Source: Saccharopolyspora gloriosae (lineage in GTDB: Bacteria > Actinomycetota > Actinomycetes > Mycobacteriales > Pseudonocardiaceae). From it: a stretch of 64,000 bases of DNA. The notes beneath the pieces are model-generated. The model was not told the DNA's origin. It did not search any database and saw only the letters and a program-made list of their open reading frames with translations. The stretch lies in NCBI RefSeq assembly GCF_022828475.1, contig NZ_CP059557.1, forward strand, positions 372,001 to 436,000, written 5' to 3'. Numbering within the stretch: the first letter of the stretch is position 1; each line of letters starts with the position of its first letter. The translations under genes were made by a program, and so were the position numbers. This document shows positions 17,978 through 26,391 of the stretch, in pieces.

Positions 17978-18123
17978 GAACCCCAGAGTAGGAAACGGGA
18001 CCGGTGCCTGTACGCGGTTCGAGCTGAACCATTCGAGGCAAGCGCGGCGCACCGCTCGGCTAGGCTCCGAACTCGACACGATCGGGAGGCCGGGGCCTCC
18101 CAGCACCGCGAGGCCCATCACCG

Positions 18124-19554
18124 ATGTACTTTTCGACTCCGCTGTTCCTCTGGTACTTCCTGCCGGTAGTGCTGGTGGCGGTGCTCATCGCACCCAGGTC
18201 CGCGCGCAACAGCATCGTCGCCGTCGCCAGCCTGGTGTTCTACGCCAGCGGAGCGGGCGGCACGACCTTGCTGCTGCTGGCGTGCATCGTGGTGAACTTC
18301 TTCGCCGGACGCGCCCTGGAACCCGGCGAGTGGGAGCCGCGGCCGCATCGCAGGACCGTCCTGATCGGCGCCATCTCGTTCAACCTGCTGATCCTGGTGA
18401 TGTGGAAGTACGCGGGTTTCGCCACCGAACAGCTCGCGACGCTGGGGCGGTGGTTCGGCGGCGACTTCCCGGTGCTGCAACTGGCGCTGCCGATCGGGAT
18501 CTCCTTCTACACGTTCCACCACATCTCCTACGTGGTCGACGTGTACCGCGGCGAGCGTCCCGCGCTGCGCAACCCCGTCGCCTTCGTCACCTACATCGCG
18601 ATGTTCCCGCAGCTGGTGGCCGGCCCGATCGTGCGCTACCGGGAGATCGCCGACCAGCTGCCGCAACCCCGCACGCACCGGCTCGACGACATCGCCGCCG
18701 GATTTCCCCGGTTCGCGTGGGGGCTGACGAAGAAGGTCGTCGTCGCCGACACGCTCGCCCCCATGGTCGACGCCTGCTTCGCGACCCCGGCGAGTGACAT
18801 GAGCTTCGCCGTGGCCTGGCTCGGCGCCATCGGCTACACGGTGCAGCTGTACTTCGACTTCTCCGGCTACTCCGACATGGCGATCGGGTTAGGTCGGATG
18901 CTCGGGTTCCGGTTGCCGGAGAACTTCGCCCGCCCGTACTCCTCGGTGACGGTCACCGAGTTCTGGCGGCGCTGGCACATGTCGCTGTCGCGCTGGTTCC
19001 GCGACTACGTCTACATCCCGCTCGGCGGCAACCGTCGTGGTGTGGGCCGGACCTATCTGAACCTGACGATCATCTTCGTGCTCACCGGGTTCTGGCACGG
19101 CGCGGCGTGGACGTACCTGGTGTGGGGGTTGTTCCACGGCGCGATGCTGGTGATCGAGCGCGCGACCGGACAGGATTCCGCTCCGGCGGGCCGCTGGGCG
19201 GTGCTCGGCAGGCGGGCGGTGACGCTGCTGCTGGTCGTCGTGGGCTGGGTGTTCTTCCGCGCGCCGGACGTGGGCACGGCGTTCACGATGATCGGCCACA
19301 TGGTGCTGCCGGACCTGTCCGGGCTCACCGACATCGTCGCGGCCTCCGTGACGCACCAGCGGGTGTTCTTCCTGCTGGTGGCGCTCGTCGTGGTGGCCCT
19401 GCCCGCGTCGACCGGCACCGGCCCGTTCCTGGAGTCCGTGCGTTCCCGCTCCGCCAACGCGCTGCGCATCGGAGTCATGACCGCCGGCCTCGCCTACTCG
19501 GGCCTGCTGGTCGCGACGGGGTCCTTCAGCCCGTTCCTGTACTACCAATTCTGA
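18124..19554 (+). CDS. MBOAT-family membrane O-acyltransferase (AlgI-like)
   Basis: A 476-residue polytopic membrane protein with about ten hydrophobic segments. It carries the AlgI/DltB family blocks YFDFSGYSDMAIGLGRMLGF, FWRRWHMSLSRWFRDYVYIPLGG and the catalytic-His region GFWHGAAWTYLVWGLFHG. Such proteins move acyl (usually acetyl) groups across the membrane for transfer to a surface polymer. The next gene encodes an AlgJ/AlgX-like SGNH protein, the usual periplasmic partner. The polymer acetylated here is not known. Confidence 0.9.
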   Translation: MYFSTPLFLWYFLPVVLVAVLIAPRSARNSIVAVASLVFYASGAGGTTLLLLACIVVNFFAGRALEPGEWEPRPHRRTVLIGAISFNLLILVMWKYAGFATEQLATLGRWFGGDFPVLQLALPIGISFYTFHHISYVVDVYRGERPALRNPVAFVTYIAMFPQLVAGPIVRYREIADQLPQPRTHRLDDIAAGFPRFAWGLTKKVVVADTLAPMVDACFATPASDMSFAVAWLGAIGYTVQLYFDFSGYSDMAIGLGRMLGFRLPENFARPYSSVTVTEFWRRWHMSLSRWFRDYVYIPLGGNRRGVGRTYLNLTIIFVLTGFWHGAAWTYLVWGLFHGAMLVIERATGQDSAPAGRWAVLGRRAVTLLLVVVGWVFFRAPDVGTAFTMIGHMVLPDLSGLTDIVAASVTHQRVFFLLVALVVVALPASTGTGPFLESVRSRSANALRIGVMTAGLAYSGLLVATGSFSPFLYYQF

Positions 19555-19654
19555 GGTGGCGTTTTCGGGTGAGCGTTGATCGCTGGACGAGGTGCGGGTG
19601 CTGGTCGCCGCCTCCTCGTGGAATCGGGTACGGGCGGATGCGGGGTTGGCTAAC

Positions 19655-20947
19655 GTGAGCGGCGTGTCCCGGACGGAACCCACGGAGTTACCTGCGGTCC
19701 ACGAGTCGTGGCTGCCGCGCGAACACCCGATGCACCGGCCACGGCACGGCAGACGGCAGCTCACCGCGCTGGTGTGCGCGCTGCTGTTCCTCACCGCGCC
19801 CGCCACCACCTGGCTGTTCGGGGCGCGGGCCGAACAGCTGGACAACCGGCCGCTCGCGGAATTCCCCGGCATCACCGAGGGCTGGGGATTCCTGACCGGG
19901 CTGAGTCCGTGGGCCGCCGAGAACCTGCCGTTCCGCGGGGCCGCCGTCCGGTCGGTGCACGGCATCAGCCAGGGCGTGTTCGGGGAGCAGGCTCGGCTGG
20001 AATCCGGCGCCCACAGCTCGCCGGTCGGCACCGGCAGCGACCAGCAGCAACCGCGCCCGCCGCTGAACGAGAACGTGTTCCCGAAGGTCATCGAGGGCAA
20101 GGCGGGTTGGCTGTACCTCGGGCACGACGTGGCGTACCCGTGCACGCCGAAGCGGAGCCTGGACGACGTGATCTCGGGGCTGCGGCGGTGGCGCAGCGTC
20201 GTCGAGGCGTCCGGGCGGCGGTTCCAGCTGGTCATCGCGCCGGACAAGTCGACGATGTACCCGGCGAACCTGCCGGAGAACTACGCGGGCCAGGCATGCT
20301 CGTCGCAGGCCCGGCAGGAGTTCTGGCGGCGGCTGCCGAACGCCACCGGCGCGGTGGACATGCGGGAACCGCTGCAGGAGGCCGCCGACCGCAACGGGCG
20401 GGCCATCTACCACGACATCGACACGCACTGGACCCACGAAGGCGGCATCACGATGGTCTACCAGCTCGCCGAACAGCTGCGACCGGGCAGCACGGCGGGC
20501 TGGAAACTGCTGCCCAGCAGGGAATATCCGCACTCCGCCGACATTCCGGACCAGCTCGGGCAGGACCGCACCGTGCCGATCCGGGCGTACTCGCTGGCAC
20601 CCGACGGCGGCGCGGACAACACCAGCTTCCGGCCGAGCGACTTCCACGAGCCGCTGCGGCTGGAATCGGAGCCGAAACCTGGCATGGTCGACGTGCCGAC
20701 CCGGATGGTGGGCGACTCGTTCAGCCAGTTCGCCAGCCCGTACCTCGCGGCGACGTTCAGCGACATCTCCATCGTGCACCCGGAGGAGATCGCGAAGCAG
20801 CCGCAGGAGGCGGGGGCGCTGCTCGCGGAGGGCGACGTGGTGACCTTCGAGCTCTCCGAGCGGTTCGTCTCCGGCGGGCGCTACGACCTGCTCGACCCGG
20901 TCGTGGCCGACCAGGTCGGCGCGATCCTCGCCGCCGACCCCCGCTGA
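19655..20947 (+). CDS. AlgJ/AlgX-like SGNH O-acetyltransferase partner
   Basis: A 430-residue protein with one N-terminal signal-anchor helix (about residues 34-55) and a large extracytoplasmic domain. The AlgX/AlgJ SGNH features are GWLYLGHD, the block APDKSTMYPANLP, the catalytic DxH in IDTHWTHEG, and the serine motif MVGDSFSQF. It probably completes transfer of the acetyl group delivered by the preceding MBOAT protein. The start is uncertain: GTG 19655 is used, GTG 19667 is possible, and an upstream ATG at 19592 is in frame. The gene ends in a 67-bp convergent gap with the K+ channel gene. Confidence 0.82.
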   Translation: MSGVSRTEPTELPAVHESWLPREHPMHRPRHGRRQLTALVCALLFLTAPATTWLFGARAEQLDNRPLAEFPGITEGWGFLTGLSPWAAENLPFRGAAVRSVHGISQGVFGEQARLESGAHSSPVGTGSDQQQPRPPLNENVFPKVIEGKAGWLYLGHDVAYPCTPKRSLDDVISGLRRWRSVVEASGRRFQLVIAPDKSTMYPANLPENYAGQACSSQARQEFWRRLPNATGAVDMREPLQEAADRNGRAIYHDIDTHWTHEGGITMVYQLAEQLRPGSTAGWKLLPSREYPHSADIPDQLGQDRTVPIRAYSLAPDGGADNTSFRPSDFHEPLRLESEPKPGMVDVPTRMVGDSFSQFASPYLAATFSDISIVHPEEIAKQPQEAGALLAEGDVVTFELSERFVSGGRYDLLDPVVADQVGAILAADPR

Positions 20948-21014
20948 GCGGTACCGACCGGACGGCGTGGCTGCGGCGATCGCACGTCACGACGGCCACC
21001 CGGGCGCGTGGTGT

Positions 21015-21506
21015 TCAGCGCGAGGCAGCGGTGCGGACCGCCGCGATCGCGACGCCGAGGAAACCCAAGTTGAAGATCAGGTGGATGCCCACGGCCAGCC
21101 GAGCGGACTGGGAAACGGCGTGCACATCGCCGAAACCGACGGTGCTGGTGATCGACAATGCGAAGTACAGCGCATCGACCTTGGTGCTCAGCGACGCGAT
21201 CGACCCCGGCCAATGCGCGCTGATCCCGGTGTAGACCGCCGCGAAGAACAACACCGCCAGGTACAGCGACGTGAGCACCCCGGTCAGCGCCACGCCGCCG
21301 GAGCGGAACCGCCGCACCTGCCGCACGATCACCGTCGCCACGACGGCGATGCCGAGCGCGAACGCGGAAACGAAGGCCCACGTGCTCACCACGTCGAACA
21401 CGCCAAGCGGCAGCACGAAGTACACCGCGGTGCTCAACGCGACGGCCAGCACGTTCGTCGCCGCACTGCGCAGCAGGCCCCGGCGCGATGCCTCGGACGA
21501 GAACAT
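21015..21506 (-). CDS. Two-helix potassium channel family protein
   Basis: A 163-residue membrane protein with about four hydrophobic segments. The last two flank a pore loop with the selectivity filter STVGFGD, the K+ channel signature (TVGYGD with Phe at the Tyr position). No RCK/TrkA domain is attached, so gating and regulation are unknown. The first two helices may be a non-voltage-sensing addition, since they lack regularly spaced Arg residues. It is likely a monocistronic gene close to the zinc operon's 3' end. Confidence 0.8.
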   Translation of the reverse strand: MFSSEASRRGLLRSAATNVLAVALSTAVYFVLPLGVFDVVSTWAFVSAFALGIAVVATVIVRQVRRFRSGGVALTGVLTSLYLAVLFFAAVYTGISAHWPGSIASLSTKVDALYFALSITSTVGFGDVHAVSQSARLAVGIHLIFNLGFLGVAIAAVRTAASR

Positions 21507-21567
21507 CTGCTCAGCCTGCGGGCGGCGGACTCGTCGCGCCCGTGCCGTTGGACTCGGATGGAACCGC

Positions 21568-22452
21568 TCAGGCCGCGGCGGGCGTCGGGGTGCGGGCGGC
21601 TCGGCGGAGGCGGACGTTGCCGACGGCGCGGCACACCAGGTAGATCACGAACGACAGGATCGTCACGAACGCGCTCACCGGGGCGCCGGGCGCCAGCGAC
21701 AGCACGATGCCGCCCAGCACCGCGACCTCGGCGAACACCACCGCCAGCACCGTGGACAGCAGCGGGCTCGCCGTGACCCGCGCGGCCGCCGCTCCTGGCG
21801 TGACCATCAGCGCGAGCACCAGCAGCGCCCCCACCGTGTACACGCCGAGCGCGGTCGCCACGCCGACCAGCACCGCGAACAGCGGCGTGAGCAGCCGAGC
21901 GGGCACCCCGCGAGCGGCCGCGACATCGGGATCGACGCTGGCGAACAGCAGCGGCCGGTACACCACGGCCAGCACCAGCAGCACCGCCGCCGCGCTCCCC
22001 GTCAGCAGCGCCACGTCAGCCGAATCGACACCGACGATCTGACCGATGAGCAGGCTGAACTTGTTCGCGGTGCGCTCCGGGTTCATCCACAGCAGCAGCA
22101 CGCCCAGCCCCAGGCCGAACGAGAGGATCGCGCCGATCACCGAGTCCCGCTCACCGCCGCGCTGCCCCAGGAAACCGAGCAGCAGCGCGGCGACCACCGC
22201 GCCACCGAGCGCGCCCACGCCGACGCTCGCGCCGAACAGCAGCGCCGCCGCCGCGCCGGTGAACGCGAGCTCCGCGGTGCCGTGCACGGCGAACGACATC
22301 TTCCGCGCCACCACCAGCGGAGCCAGCGCGCCCGACACCAGGCCCAGCGCGGCCGCCGCCAGCAGCGCCTGCTGCACGAACGGATAACCGAGCAGATCGG
22401 CCGTCAGCTCGAAGTCGAAGAACCGGCCGAGGGCCTCGGTCAGGGTGTTCAT
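21568..22452 (-). CDS. znuB: Metal (zinc/manganese) ABC transporter permease
   Basis: A 294-residue ABC-3 family permease with eight or nine predicted helices. It contains the family features FVQQALLAAAALGLVSGALAP-like N-terminal helices (split here by family comparison), ELAFTGAAAALLFG and GVYTVGALLVLALMVTPGAAA near the C-terminus. The ATG at 22452 overlaps the stop of the ATPase gene by 4 bp. With ZnuC and ZnuA it forms a complete importer. Zinc is favoured over manganese because of the very His-rich binding protein and the Zur-like sites upstream. Confidence 0.88.
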   Translation of the reverse strand: MNTLTEALGRFFDFELTADLLGYPFVQQALLAAAALGLVSGALAPLVVARKMSFAVHGTAELAFTGAAAALLFGASVGVGALGGAVVAALLLGFLGQRGGERDSVIGAILSFGLGLGVLLLWMNPERTANKFSLLIGQIVGVDSADVALLTGSAAAVLLVLAVVYRPLLFASVDPDVAAARGVPARLLTPLFAVLVGVATALGVYTVGALLVLALMVTPGAAAARVTASPLLSTVLAVVFAEVAVLGGIVLSLAPGAPVSAFVTILSFVIYLVCRAVGNVRLRRAARTPTPAAA

Positions 22453-23306
22453 GAGGTCTCCGCGGCGCAGTGGTGGTGATCGACTTCGTCGGTGCCGGTG
22501 ACGACGAGCCTGCCGCCGACGCGCGCCACCTCGACATCGGAGCGGTACAGCTCCGAGAGCGTCGCCGAGGTCATCACCTCGTCCGGGGTGCCGATCCGGA
22601 ACCGGCCGTCGACCAGGTACAGGATCCGGTCGACCAGCGGCAGCACCGGGTTGATCTCGTGCGTCACGAACAGCACCGCGGCCTCGGTCTCCTTGGCCTG
22701 CCGGGCGATCAGCCTGCTCACGTTGCGCTGGTGCGCGAGGTCCAAGGACAGCAGCGGCTCGTCGCACAGCAGCACGTCCGGCTCACCCACCAGCGCCTGC
22801 GCAACCCGGAGCCGCTGCTGCTCACCGCCGGAGAGCAGACCCAGCGGCATCCGCGCGTACTCGGCGGCCTCCACCGAGTGCAACGCTCGCTCGACGCGCT
22901 GCTTGCGGTCCTTGCGCCGCCGGAAACCCACGCCCCAGTGGTGCCCGTCCAAGCCGAGCCCCACCAGGTCGCTGCCGCGGACGGTGAGCGTCGGGTCCAC
23001 CGAACGTTGCTGCGGGATGTAGCCGATGCGGGAACTGCCGCGCCGCACCGGTTCGCCCGCGACGCGCACCTCGCCGCCGCTGAGCGGCTGCAACCCGAGC
23101 AGCACGCGCAGCAGGCTCGTCTTGCCGGAGCCGTTCGGACCCAGCACGGCCAGGAACTCGCCGGGATGCACGTCCAGGTCGAGCCGGTCCCACAGGACGC
23201 GGGGTCCGTAGGCGAGGCTGGCTTCACGCAGCCGGACCGCCGGATCCCGGCCGGAGGCGGTCGGAATGGCGACGTCCGATGCTGCGGTGTCGGTGCTGGG
23301 TTCCAC
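22449..23306 (-). CDS. znuC: Metal ABC transporter ATP-binding protein
   Basis: A 285-residue ATPase. Walker A is GPNGSGKTS (residues 56-64), the signature LLSGGEQQRLRVAQAL, and Walker B VLLCDEPLLSLD. The C-terminus ends in a short His/Cys-containing tail (DHHHCAAETS) that may sense or bind metal. It lies 72 bp after znuA and is translationally coupled to znuB, giving the order znuA-znuC-znuB in one operon. Confidence 0.9.
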   Translation of the reverse strand: MEPSTDTAASDVAIPTASGRDPAVRLREASLAYGPRVLWDRLDLDVHPGEFLAVLGPNGSGKTSLLRVLLGLQPLSGGEVRVAGEPVRRGSSRIGYIPQQRSVDPTLTVRGSDLVGLGLDGHHWGVGFRRRKDRKQRVERALHSVEAAEYARMPLGLLSGGEQQRLRVAQALVGEPDVLLCDEPLLSLDLAHQRNVSRLIARQAKETEAAVLFVTHEINPVLPLVDRILYLVDGRFRIGTPDEVMTSATLSELYRSDVEVARVGGRLVVTGTDEVDHHHCAAETS

Positions 23307-23378
23307 GGTGGCTCTCGGATCAGTGGTGGGGCGTTCGGGATTCGACCCCGGTGAGCCGCTGACTCACCGGGAGCCGGT

Positions 23379-24446
23379 TCAGGGACGGCCGGACAGCGCC
23401 GCCTGCAGCGCCGAGATCTGGCCGTCCATCCACTGCACGTAGTCCTGATCCTGCGGCAGGGTCTCGGTCATCTCGACGACCGGGGTCTGATTCTGCTCCG
23501 CGGTCTTGCGGACCGATTCGGTGACCGGGGACTCGGTCTGCGGGTTGTAGATCACCGCGGCGGCCTGCCGGGAGTTCACCGCGTTCTGGATCTCCGCGAC
23601 GGCGGCGGCGGACGGGTCGTTGCCCGCTTCGACGGAGTTCACGAACGACGGCGGGGTGATGTCGGTGAGCCCGGCGGCTTCCACGAGGTAGTGCGCCACG
23701 GGTTCGGTGACGATGACCTTCTTGCCTCGCTCGGCGGCCGCGATCTGCTCGACGCGGCCTTCCAGGCCGCCGATCTGCTCGCCGAAGCGGGCGGCGTTGT
23801 CGCGGAACACCTGCGCCTGGTCGGGCTGGATCTTGCCGAGCTCCTCGGCGACGCGGTCGGCGGTCTCGCGGACCACGTGCAGGTCGTACCAGACGTGCTC
23901 GTTCGTCGAGTGGTCGTGCCCGGCGTGCTCGTCGGAGTGCCCGGCGGGGGTCTCGGCGTGGTCGTCGGAGTGTCCGGCCGGGGTCTCGGCGTGGTCGCCT
24001 TCGTGCTCGTGCTCGTGCTCGTGGCCGTGGTCGTGGTCGTGCCCCGGGGCCTGCTCCTCCGCGTGCTCGTGGCCACCTTCGACGGCCTGCACGGTCGGCT
24101 TGTCCGCGCCGGTGCCGGTGAGGATCTGCTCGGCGAACTCGTCGTAGCCGCCGCCGTTGAGCAGCACCAGGTCGGCTTCGCCGACCTTCGCCGCGTCCTG
24201 CGGGCTGCTCTCGTAGGAGTGCGGGTCCGCCGCGGGGTCGTCGATGATCGACTCGACGCTGACGTTCGGGCCGCCGACGGCCTGTGCGACGCCCGCCCAG
24301 ACGTTCGTGGTGGCCACGACCGTGAGCTTGCCGTCGGTCGCGGCCTCGTCGGCGCCCGTGCCGCAGGCGCCGGCGGTCAACGCGACGACCGCGAGGCCGG
24401 CGAGCGCCGTGCCGCCGCGGCGGGCACGTCGGGTGAAGACGGTCAT
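23379..24446 (-). CDS. znuA: Zinc-binding lipoprotein of the metal ABC transporter
   Basis: A 355-residue cluster A-I substrate-binding protein. The signal peptide ends in the lipobox LTAGAC (Cys at about residue 28). Metal ligands of the family are recognisable in DPHSYESSP, EHVWYD and EPVAHYLVEAAG. Between them (residues about 125-180) lies a loop very rich in His, Asp and Glu that contains a tandem 11-residue duplication (DHAETPAGHSD twice); such loops are typical of zinc rather than manganese binders. The start is the ATG at 24446 with AGGAG eight bases upstream; a longer in-frame start at 24599 would destroy the signal peptide. Confidence 0.92.
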   Translation of the reverse strand: MTVFTRRARRGGTALAGLAVVALTAGACGTGADEAATDGKLTVVATTNVWAGVAQAVGGPNVSVESIIDDPAADPHSYESSPQDAAKVGEADLVLLNGGGYDEFAEQILTGTGADKPTVQAVEGGHEHAEEQAPGHDHDHGHEHEHEHEGDHAETPAGHSDDHAETPAGHSDEHAGHDHSTNEHVWYDLHVVRETADRVAEELGKIQPDQAQVFRDNAARFGEQIGGLEGRVEQIAAAERGKKVIVTEPVAHYLVEAAGLTDITPPSFVNSVEAGNDPSAAAVAEIQNAVNSRQAAAVIYNPQTESPVTESVRKTAEQNQTPVVEMTETLPQDQDYVQWMDGQISALQAALSGRP

Positions 24447-24509
24447 GAACGCACTCCTCGGGGACGCACCGTGTGGTGGGGACGTCGGGGGCCGGGGCCG
24501 GCGACGACA

Positions 24510-24529
24510 GCAAACGGAAACCGTTGTCA
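24510..24529 (-). promoter_or_regulatory. Candidate Zur box 1 upstream of znuA
   Basis: On the minus strand the site reads TGACAACGGTTTCCGTTTGC, an imperfect inverted repeat (CAACGG TTT CCGTTTG). It lies 64 bp upstream of the znuA start. The TGACAAC-N-GTTT form resembles actinobacterial Zur operators. The assignment is an inference from position and shape. Confidence 0.5.
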
Positions 24530-24592
24530 TGTGCAGCGTACGCCGCGCCATCCGGCCTGAACCACCGAACGGGTGAGCTGGCCGGTGTGAAC

Positions 24593-24615
24593 ATGACAAC
24601 GCTTCGCATTATCGT
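24593..24615. promoter_or_regulatory. Candidate Zur box 2 upstream of znuA
   Basis: The plus strand reads ATGACAACGC TTC GCATTATCGT, an imperfect inverted repeat around TTC. It shares the ATGACAACG start with box 1 but in the opposite orientation. Two such sites about 80 bp apart upstream of a zinc importer suggest paired repressor binding. Confidence 0.4.
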
Positions 24616-24671
24616 CCGCGGCTCCTCGCCGCAGCCGCCCGCCCGAGCGAACGCTCGCCGCTTCGGAGAGA

Positions 24672-25026
24672 AGTGAACGGACCGTTCGTCCAACGAGATC
24701 GGACGAACGGTCCGTTCACTTCGAGGGGCTGGGGTTGATCGGCGGCTGCGCGGGGTGCGGCGGCGTGCTTGCGGGGTGAGTGAACGGACCGTTTGCCCAG
24801 TGGGATCGGACGAACGGTCCGTTCACTTCGAGGGGCTGGGGTTGATCGGCGGCTGCGCGGGGTGCGGCGGCGTGCTTGCGGGGTGAGTGAACGGACCGTT
24901 TGCCCAGTGGGATCGGGCCAACGGTCCGTTCACTTCATTCCGGGGACGGCGCGGCGTGGCGGTGATCGCGTGTGGTGGGAGTGAACGGACCGTTTGCCTC
25001 ATCTAGTTGGACGGACGGTCCGTTGA
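24672..25026. repeat. Tandem array of four GTGAACGG/CCGTTCAC palindromes
   Basis: Palindrome 1 has perfect 20-bp arms, AGTGAACGGACCGTTCGTCC (24672-24691) with 24701-24720. Palindromes 2 (24779-24827) and 3 (24886-24934) have 17-bp arms with single mismatches. Palindrome 4 (24980-25026) is imperfect. Units 2 and 3 sit in a 107-bp direct duplication (24721-24827 and 24828-24934) whose spacer TCGAGGGGCTGGGGTTGATC is identical. The array fills the gap between the end of msiK and the znuA regulatory region. It may act as a multiple terminator or as a protein-binding array; it has no coding content. Confidence 0.85.
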
Positions 25027-25107
25027 CTCGGCCCGCGAGGCGTCGCCCGGTGCCGGGCGGCACGATGCCCCCGCCGGGAGCGGGGGCATCGGTGTGCGGA
25101 GGTGGAC

Positions 25108-26205
25108 TCAGGCGGTGAGGCGGGTGCCGTCGTCGGGGCGGAACAGGTGCACTTCGCCCGCATCGCGCAGCGCGACCTTCACCTGCTGGCCCAGCGCGGG
25201 GGGCGTGCGGCCGTCGGTGCGCACCACGAACCGCTCCGGCGAGCCGTTGATCTGGATGCTGCCGTGCACCAGGGCGTCCGCGCCGAGCTCCTCGACGAGC
25301 TCGACGACCATGTCCAGGGCCTTCTCGTCCTCGCCGGAGACCAGGCTCAACGACTCCGGGCGCACCCCGAAGGTCACTTCCTTGAGCCCGTCCGCGGCGG
25401 ACAGCGCGGCGCGGGGCAGCGGGATCGTCTGCCCGTCGAGCTCGGCGCCGCCTGCCGACAGCGGAACCGTCTTCAGGTTCATGGCGGGCGAGCCGATGAA
25501 TCCGGCCACGAACGCGTTGCGCGGGTTCTCGTACAGCTCGCGCGGGCTGGCGACCTGCTGCAGCAGTCCGTCCTTGAGAACCGCGACCCGGTGGCCCATC
25601 GTCATGGCCTCCACCTGGTCGTGGGTGACGTAGATCGTGGTGGTGGCCAGGCGCTTCTGCAGTGCCGCGATGTTCGCGCGCGTCTCCACGCGCAGCTTCG
25701 CGTCCAGGTTCGACAGCGGCTCGTCCATCAGGAACACGCTGGGCTCCCGCACGATGGCGCGGCCCATGGCGACGCGCTGGCGCTGGCCGCCGGAGAGCGC
25801 CTTGGGCTTGCGGTCCAGGTACTTCTCCAGGTCGAGCATCTTGGCGGCCTCGGTGACCTTGGCCCGGATCTCGTCCTTCGGGGTTTTGCGCAGCTTCAGG
25901 GCGAAGCCCATGTTGTCGGCGACCGTCATGTGCGGGTACAGCGCGTAGGACTGGAAGACCATCGCGATGTCGCGGGACTTCGGCGGAGTGTTGGTGACGT
26001 CTTGGCCGCCGATGGTGATGGAGCCTTCGTCGACGTCCTCCAGGCCCGCGAGCATGCGCAGCGCGGTGGACTTGCCGGAGCCGGACGGCCCGACGAGCAC
26101 CAGGAACTCACCGTCGTCGACTTGGAGATCCAGTGCGTCCACCGCTCGCACCGGCGGGTTACCGGGGTAGAGACGGGATGCCTGTACGTAAGCGACCTCA
26201 GACAT
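25108..26205 (-). CDS. msiK: MsiK/UgpC-type sugar ABC transporter ATPase
   Basis: A 365-residue ATPase of the MalK/MsiK group, which in actinomycetes energises several sugar importers at once. Walker A is GPSGSGKST (39-47), Q-loop QSYALYPHM, signature LSGGQRQRVAMGRAI, Walker B VFLMDEPLSNLD, and the H-loop TTIYVTHDQVEAMT. The C-terminal TOBE regulatory domain (from about residue 240) includes FGVRPESL. No sugar-binding protein or permease genes are adjacent, as is usual for msiK. The start is the ATG of MSEVAYVQA with AAAGG upstream; an ATG six codons earlier overlaps that site. It is divergent from a LacI regulator. Confidence 0.9.
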   Translation of the reverse strand: MSEVAYVQASRLYPGNPPVRAVDALDLQVDDGEFLVLVGPSGSGKSTALRMLAGLEDVDEGSITIGGQDVTNTPPKSRDIAMVFQSYALYPHMTVADNMGFALKLRKTPKDEIRAKVTEAAKMLDLEKYLDRKPKALSGGQRQRVAMGRAIVREPSVFLMDEPLSNLDAKLRVETRANIAALQKRLATTTIYVTHDQVEAMTMGHRVAVLKDGLLQQVASPRELYENPRNAFVAGFIGSPAMNLKTVPLSAGGAELDGQTIPLPRAALSAADGLKEVTFGVRPESLSLVSGEDEKALDMVVELVEELGADALVHGSIQINGSPERFVVRTDGRTPPALGQQVKVALRDAGEVHLFRPDDGTRLTA

Positions 26206-26230
26206 ATGCGACGCACCTTTCACTGACTCG

Positions 26231-26256
26231 GGTTAAGCACAACGTAGCGCTTAACC
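26231..26256. promoter_or_regulatory. 26-bp palindromic operator upstream of msiK
   Basis: An inverted repeat GGTTAAGC (26231-26238) and GCTTAACC (26249-26256) around a central ACGT, with only isolated mismatches in between. It starts 26 bp upstream of the msiK ATG, in the right place for a repressor over the promoter. The divergent LacI protein is the obvious candidate to bind it. Confidence 0.65.
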
Positions 26257-26372
26257 TTGTTCAGGTCACTGCTTTCCGAAAACCGTTCGGTGCGTGATCA
26301 TGCGGGCGCGGAGGGTGACCGTTGCCGATCGGCAATGGGATCTGCATCTCGGCGGCTTCACCCCTGCGTACT

Positions 26373-26387
26373 GAACCGTTACGGTTC
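26373..26387. promoter_or_regulatory. 15-bp palindrome just ahead of the LacI gene
   Basis: GAACCGTTACGGTTC is a perfect inverted repeat ending four bases before the ATG at 26392, where a ribosome binding site would normally be. It may serve for autoregulation, or its hairpin may limit translation. No AGGAG-like site is visible upstream of this gene. Confidence 0.5.
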
Positions 26388-26391
26388 CTCC

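Noticed and set aside
24672-25026. CRISPR-like or att-site array
   Set aside because: There are only four palindromic units, the spacers of two are identical, and no cas or integrase genes lie nearby.
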